10,012 nucleotides of DNA, from the NCBI GenBank assembly GCA_019245555.1, contig JAFARH010000178.1:1-10012 (forward strand), given 5' to 3'. This document shows, piece after piece, positions 6,592-10,012 of the stretch. The notes beneath the pieces were generated by a model, which saw nothing but the letters and a program-made list of their open reading frames with translations, was not told the origin of the DNA and did no database searches. The position numbers and the translations under genes are program-made. Each line of letters opens with the position of its first letter. Position 1 is the first letter of the stretch. The DNA is from Betaproteobacteria bacterium. Lineage in GTDB: Bacteria; Pseudomonadota; Gammaproteobacteria; Burkholderiales; SG8-39.

Positions 6592-7541
6592 CCCGGTTCG
6601 TCCTATCGCTGCTCCTTGTCGCTACCGCCGCCCTCGCCCAGGACTATCCGTCGCGCCCCGTTCGCCTCGTTGTTCCGCTCTCGCCCGGCGGCTTTGCGGA
6701 TACGCCGACCCGGATCCTCGCGGCGCGCCTCTCCGAGCAGTTCGGAAGACAGTTCTTCGTCGAGAACAAACCCGGCGCCGGCGGCACCATCGGCTGGGAC
6801 TTCGTCGCGAAGGCGGCGCCTGATGGCTACACGCTTGGCATCACGGGCACGACACATCTGATCAGCTCACATCTCTACAAGAACCTGCAGTACGACCCGT
6901 TCAAGGACTTCACGCATATCAGCATGATGGCGTCCGGGCCGTACGTGCTCGTGGTGAATCCGAAGAAGGTTCCGGTCGCCAATGTGCGCGAGCTCATCGC
7001 TGCGGCGAAAGCGAAACCAGGAGTGATCGACTATGCAAGCTCCGGCAATGGCAGCTCGCAGCATCTCGTCGGCGCGCTCTTCAACTCCATGGCGGGCGTG
7101 CAACTCAATCACGTGCCCTACAAAGGCAGCGGGCCCGCGATGCAGGACCTGCTCGCCGGCGAAGTGGGCGTGTCATTCGCCGGCGTGCCCAACGTTCTTG
7201 GCAACGTCCGAGGCGCTCGCCTGAAGGCCATCGCAGTGACGACGCCAAAACGCTGGGTTGAGCTGCCGGATGTGCCGACGATGGCCGAGGCTGGCGTGCC
7301 CGGTTACGAGGCGACGCTGTGGCTCAGCATCTCGGGGCCGGCGGGAATGCCGAAAGATCTGGTCCCGCGCCTGACCGTCGAGATCGCCAAGGCGCTGAAG
7401 GATCCTGACTTACAGAGCAAGTTTCGCGAGGCGGGCGTGGAAGCAGATTCGATGAGTGGCGATGAGCTCCTGCGCTACATGCATTCCGAGGATGCGAAGT
7501 GGGGCAAAGTTGTCAAAGAAACGGGCGCGACGGTGAATTGA
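6588..7541 (+). CDS. Bug/TctC-family periplasmic binding protein (tripartite tricarboxylate transporter type)
   Basis: Periplasmic solute receptor of 317 residues. Residues 1-17 are a signal peptide ending ALA before Gln18. The mature protein starts DYPSRPVRLVVPLSPGG, the classic Bug opening, with Asp38 in the GGFAD loop that usually contacts the ligand carboxylate. Further family marks are NKPGAGGTIG (60-69), AAPDGYTLG (76-84), the NHVPYKGSGPAMQDLLAG stretch (174-191), and LPDVPTMAEAGVPGY (226-240). Although the frame is open 82 codons further upstream, the ATG overlapping the hydrolase stop gives the signal peptide directly. No TctA or TctB membrane subunits lie in the window, so it is an orphan receptor of the kind common in Burkholderiales. 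The ligand is probably a carboxylate or a related small molecule, inferred from the family. Confidence 0.93.
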   Translation: MTRFVLSLLLVATAALAQDYPSRPVRLVVPLSPGGFADTPTRILAARLSEQFGRQFFVENKPGAGGTIGWDFVAKAAPDGYTLGITGTTHLISSHLYKNLQYDPFKDFTHISMMASGPYVLVVNPKKVPVANVRELIAAAKAKPGVIDYASSGNGSSQHLVGALFNSMAGVQLNHVPYKGSGPAMQDLLAGEVGVSFAGVPNVLGNVRGARLKAIAVTTPKRWVELPDVPTMAEAGVPGYEATLWLSISGPAGMPKDLVPRLTVEIAKALKDPDLQSKFREAGVEADSMSGDELLRYMHSEDAKWGKVVKETGATVN

Positions 7542-7558
7542 GGCGTAGAGTCTCCTCC

Positions 7559-7762
7559 ATGAAAACACTCCTCGTTGTCGTAGCCACCGCGGCCCTCGCC
7601 GGCTGCGGCGTCGAAACCGCCACCACTGCCGCCACCGCGGCATCGATCAAGAAGCAGGAGCTGGAGCAGGGTCAGAAGACCATGCAACAGATGCAGCAGA
7701 AGATCGACGCCACCATGCAGCAGACACAGCAGCGCACCAACGAAGCGGCGGACAAGCAGTAG
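7559..7762 (+). CDS. Small predicted lipoprotein with an 11-residue repeat
   Basis: A 67-residue protein that I do not recognise as a named family. The N-terminus MKTLLVVVATAALAGC is a lipoprotein signal peptide with lipobox LAGC, lipidated on Cys16. Gly follows the Cys, so nothing retains it at the inner membrane and it should reach the outer membrane. After a Thr/Ala-rich linker (17-29) comes a charged, Gln-rich stretch (30-67) likely to be helical or coiled-coil. It contains two tandem 11-residue units starting TMQQ, at 41-51 and 52-62. The start is 17 bases after the binding-protein stop, with only a weak Shine-Dalgarno site. It may be the last gene of the hydrolase operon or an independent envelope gene. 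Support is the clean lipobox and context; function is unknown. Confidence 0.72.
   Translation: MKTLLVVVATAALAGCGVETATTAATAASIKKQELEQGQKTMQQMQQKIDATMQQTQQRTNEAADKQ
7679..7744 (+). repeat. Tandem 33-base (11-codon) repeat inside the lipoprotein gene
   Basis: Two adjacent 33-base units each begin ACCATGCA and encode TMQQMQQKIDA and TMQQTQQRTNE. The first seven residues are identical apart from one position. An 11-residue period suggests a right-handed or unwound coiled coil, or a recent internal duplication. Confidence 0.55.
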
Positions 7763-7769
7763 ACCCCGT

Positions 7770-9107
7770 TCAGGGACAGAGGTAGCCCGCGCCGTTCGGA
7801 TTCGGGAAGCAGCCGACCGACGAGGGAATGACATGCTTCGGCAGCCATAGCACTACTTCCGGGAAGTAGATGGCGAAGCCGATGGTGGCGAGGAATACGA
7901 CGTAGATTGGTAGCGCAGCGCGCAACGCCTGCGAGAAACGCACGCCGACGAATTTCGACGCCATCAGCAGCACCAACCCGTACGGCGGCGTGATCAAGCC
8001 GAACGCGAGCGTCGCAATCAGCACTACGCCCATGTGCACGGGATTGATGTTACCGGCCTGCGTAAGCGCGTTCACGAGCGGCATGAAGATGATGATGGTC
8101 GGCACCGGCTCGATGAAGTCGCCCACGATGGTGAAGAGCAGCACCATCAGCAGCATGATCATGTGGGGGTCGTGCCCGGCGATGCTCGTGATCCACTCTG
8201 CGATGACGATCGCGCCGCGCAGGTAGGCAAGCAGCCAGCCGAAGGCATTGGCGGCGCCGATGGTGATGAGCGGCAGCGAGAAAATGAGTCCCGCGACACA
8301 GAAATCGTAGGGCAGGTTGCGGATGTGCTTGGGGTTGTACGTCGGGATGATCACGACGAGGATCCAGACGACTGCGACCACGCCGGCTTCGGTCGGCGTG
8401 AACCATCCGGTGAGAATCCCGCCGAGCAGAATGATCGGGATCATCAGCGGCAGCGCTGCATCTTTCGTCGTGCGCACAAGCTCGCCCATCGATGCGCGCT
8501 TTCGCCGCGTGCCGAGCGGGCCGAAGAAATAGCAGTAGATCATGAGCCCGATGCCGATCATGAATCCAGGCACGAAGCCCGCCATGAAGAGGCCGGCGAT
8601 CGAAACGTTGCCGACCGCACCGTATACCACTGCGGTGATACTTGGCGGCACCAGAGCGGCGATGGTCGATGCGGCGGCGATGATCGCCGCGATGAAGGGT
8701 CCTTTGTAGCCTTCCTTCTTCATCGGCGGGCCAAGCGCACGACTCATCACCGCGACGTCCGCCGTCGTCGAGCCGGACATCTCCGAAAAAAACATGCTGA
8801 AGACGGTGACCACCTGCGACAGGCCGCCGCGCACATGCCCGACCAGCGCGAGCGAGAGGTTGGCGATGCGCCCGACCACGTTCGCCGAGCTCATCAGCTC
8901 ACCGACCAGCAGAAAGAAAGGGATGGCGAGGAGCGCCTCGTTATCCATGCCGTCGAACACCTTTTGCAGGATGGCCGCCAGGGACACATCCGCGAGCAGC
9001 GCGCCGACGAAGACCCCGCCCATCAGCGCGAACGGAACCGGCACGCCGAGATAGCCGAAGGCGAGGAAGCACACCGACATGAGCGTGAGGATGAGCGGCG
9101 CGCTCAC
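7770..9107 (-). CDS. dctM: TRAP transporter large permease, DctM family
   Basis: Large membrane subunit that performs sodium- or proton-driven uptake of an organic acid captured by the periplasmic receptor. It has 445 residues and about 12 or more hydrophobic segments. Family signatures are the FFSEMSGSTTADVAVM segment (107-122), ALVPPSITAVVYGA (151-164), and GWFTPTEAGVVAV (234-246), followed in the second half by VGDFIEPVPTIIIFMP and LITPPYGLVLLMASK. The C-terminus carries about 18 extra non-hydrophobic residues with two cysteines (Cys433, Cys444), beyond the usual end. The start is GTG at 9107, which overlaps the dctQ stop (GTGA) and gives the normal N-terminal helix. It is the last gene of its operon and converges with the lipoprotein gene at a distance of 7 bases. 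Confidence 0.93.
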   Translation of the reverse strand: MSAPLILTLMSVCFLAFGYLGVPVPFALMGGVFVGALLADVSLAAILQKVFDGMDNEALLAIPFFLLVGELMSSANVVGRIANLSLALVGHVRGGLSQVVTVFSMFFSEMSGSTTADVAVMSRALGPPMKKEGYKGPFIAAIIAAASTIAALVPPSITAVVYGAVGNVSIAGLFMAGFVPGFMIGIGLMIYCYFFGPLGTRRKRASMGELVRTTKDAALPLMIPIILLGGILTGWFTPTEAGVVAVVWILVVIIPTYNPKHIRNLPYDFCVAGLIFSLPLITIGAANAFGWLLAYLRGAIVIAEWITSIAGHDPHMIMLLMVLLFTIVGDFIEPVPTIIIFMPLVNALTQAGNINPVHMGVVLIATLAFGLITPPYGLVLLMASKFVGVRFSQALRAALPIYVVFLATIGFAIYFPEVVLWLPKHVIPSSVGCFPNPNGAGYLCP

Positions 9108-9670
9108 GGCTGCTTGCCGAGCTCGAACAGCCGTTCCGCTTCCACCGCTTCCTCGGGATGCTCGAAACCGTTGCGCCAGCCGTTCACCATCTGCTCGATG
9201 GTGAAGAGCGCAATCAACGCCCCGGAGAGCGGGATTGCGGCATAGAGCGAGGCGATCGGCGTGTTCGACGGCAGGCGGAAGCTGCCGAAGCCGCGGAGGA
9301 AATTGCGGTAGCCGAACCAGACCATGCAGAGGGCGACTGCGAGGACCACGCAGCGGATGATCATCTCCGCCGCAAGGCGCGCGCGACCATGCATCGACTC
9401 GGCAACCGCGGTGAGATAGAGGTGATCGTTACGGCGCGTCGCCGCCGCGAAGCCGGTGAAGATGCCATAGATGAAGAGCGTGGAAGTGACTTCCTGCAGC
9501 CACAACCATGGACGGCCGGCGGTGCGGGTGACGATGTCCGCACAGACCGTGATGGAAAACCCTGCGAGCGCGAGCCCGCAACCGATCATGAGCACGCGCT
9601 CGAGCCAGTCGAGCGCGCGCCATTTCAGGTGGCGCTGGCGGGCCAGCACCAGCCGGCCAGCGAGACTCAC
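9104..9670 (-). CDS. dctQ: TRAP transporter small permease, DctQ family
   Basis: Small membrane subunit of the TRAP system, 188 residues with four hydrophobic segments (about 27-47, 60-78, 100-122 and 137-160), the family pattern. The segment WLQEVTSTLFIYGIFTGFAAA followed by RRNDHLYL (56-86) is the typical DctQ core: a Glu in the helix, then the basic, His-containing loop. The frame is open further upstream, but that part overlaps the receptor gene. The GTG at 9670 lies 2 bases after the receptor stop and gives a normal-length protein, so I prefer it. Its Shine-Dalgarno site (AAGG) lies too close to be good, and a GTG at 9649 is an alternative. The stop overlaps the dctM start, indicating coupled translation. 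Confidence 0.87.
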   Translation of the reverse strand: MSLAGRLVLARQRHLKWRALDWLERVLMIGCGLALAGFSITVCADIVTRTAGRPWLWLQEVTSTLFIYGIFTGFAAATRRNDHLYLTAVAESMHGRARLAAEMIIRCVVLAVALCMVWFGYRNFLRGFGSFRLPSNTPIASLYAAIPLSGALIALFTIEQMVNGWRNGFEHPEEAVEAERLFELGKQP

Positions 9671-9672
9671 CC

Positions 9673-10012
9673 TTACTGGATCGAGCGGATCAGGTTCTTG
9701 ACCTTCTCGGCATGCGGGCCGAGGTCCTTCGCCAGCTTGTCGAGGTACGGGTCGGCAATTTTCTGGAAGCCGGACTTGTCGACGTTGGAGACGACCTTGA
9801 TGCCCATCGACTTCAATTTGCTGAGCGCAGTGGCTTCGAGCTCGAACGCGCGCTTCGGTTCCATGGTCGTTACGTCGCGCCCGGCCTCGAGCACCCACTT
9901 CTTCTCGTCGGCGCTCAAACTCTGCCAGAGCTTGTCGCTTACCCAGAGGATGGCGTTGTTCGCCTCGTGCTCGGAAATGGAGAGCACCGGCGCGACTTCG
10001 TAGTGCCGGTTG
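9673..10012 (-). CDS. dctP: TRAP transporter periplasmic solute-binding subunit, DctP family (5' part outside window)
   Basis: C-terminal part of a TRAP solute receptor: 112 residues are visible and the frame is open at the right edge. The visible part begins NRHYEVAPVLSISEHEANN. It continues ILWVSDKLWQSLSADEKKWV, which matches the family's end-of-domain pattern (a strand, then K.W..L...E), and a long amphipathic helix with alternating charged residues. It ends in KVNLIRSIQ-like sequence just before dctQ. The arginine that binds the ligand carboxylate lies in the missing N-terminal part, so ligand class cannot be judged. Its position as first gene of a dctPQM order supports the call more than the sequence alone does. 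Confidence 0.85.
   Translation of the reverse strand, partial: NRHYEVAPVLSISEHEANNAILWVSDKLWQSLSADEKKWVLEAGRDVTTMEPKRAFELEATALSKLKSMGIKVVSNVDKSGFQKIADPYLDKLAKDLGPHAEKVKNLIRSIQ

Noticed and set aside
7583..7640. Two copies of GCCACCGCGG in the lipoprotein gene as a mobile or regulatory repeat
   Set aside because: Both encode Ala/Thr stretches in a low-complexity region, so biased codon use explains them.
8034..9245. 403-codon open frame on the plus strand opposite dctM and part of dctQ
   Set aside because: The translation is dominated by His, Arg, Asp and Glu, as expected when hydrophobic membrane-protein codons are read on the other strand. It has no domain and spans two real genes.

Overview
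The window is densely coding, GC-rich bacterial chromosome with almost no intergenic space. It most resembles a betaproteobacterium of the Burkholderiales type. This is inferred from the high GC, a lone Bug/TctC-type periplasmic binding protein (a family greatly expanded in that group), and a Liv-type ABC operon carrying its own acyl-CoA synthetase. No rRNA, tRNA, CRISPR array, insertion sequence or phage gene was seen, and no gene-free stretch exceeds about 80 bases.

Region 1 (1-5622, minus strand) is one compact operon. Read in transcription order it holds an AMP-forming acyl-CoA synthetase, a LivG-type ATPase, a LivH-type permease, a LivM-type permease and a periplasmic Liv-type binding protein cut off by the left window edge. 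The genes abut or overlap by a few bases, except for a 55-base gap before the binding protein that contains a small hairpin and a strong Shine-Dalgarno site. The likely job is to import an acidic organic compound (branched-chain, aromatic or fatty-acid-like) and activate it to its CoA thioester on entry. The second ATPase (LivF) usual in such systems is not in the window and may lie beyond the left edge.

Region 2 (5623-5700) is the only divergent promoter region. It carries a perfect 7+7 inverted repeat, a candidate operator between the two transcription units.

Region 3 (5701-7762, plus strand) encodes an alpha/beta hydrolase, overlapping by ATGA with a Bug/TctC-type periplasmic binding protein, followed by a 67-residue lipoprotein with an 11-residue repeat. 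The hydrolase and the binding protein are probably translationally coupled, which suggests uptake and hydrolysis of a related ester, amide or lactone.

Region 4 (7770-10012, minus strand) is a TRAP transporter operon, transcribed dctP (5' end outside the window), dctQ, dctM. It runs tail to tail with region 3, only 7 bases apart.

Three classes of binding-protein-dependent uptake system (ABC, TTT-type binding protein, TRAP) are therefore packed into 10 kb, consistent with an accessory catabolic island for organic acids. I see no wholly new kind of system. The most worthwhile leads are the hydrolase/binding-protein pair, the divergent operator candidate and the repeat lipoprotein.
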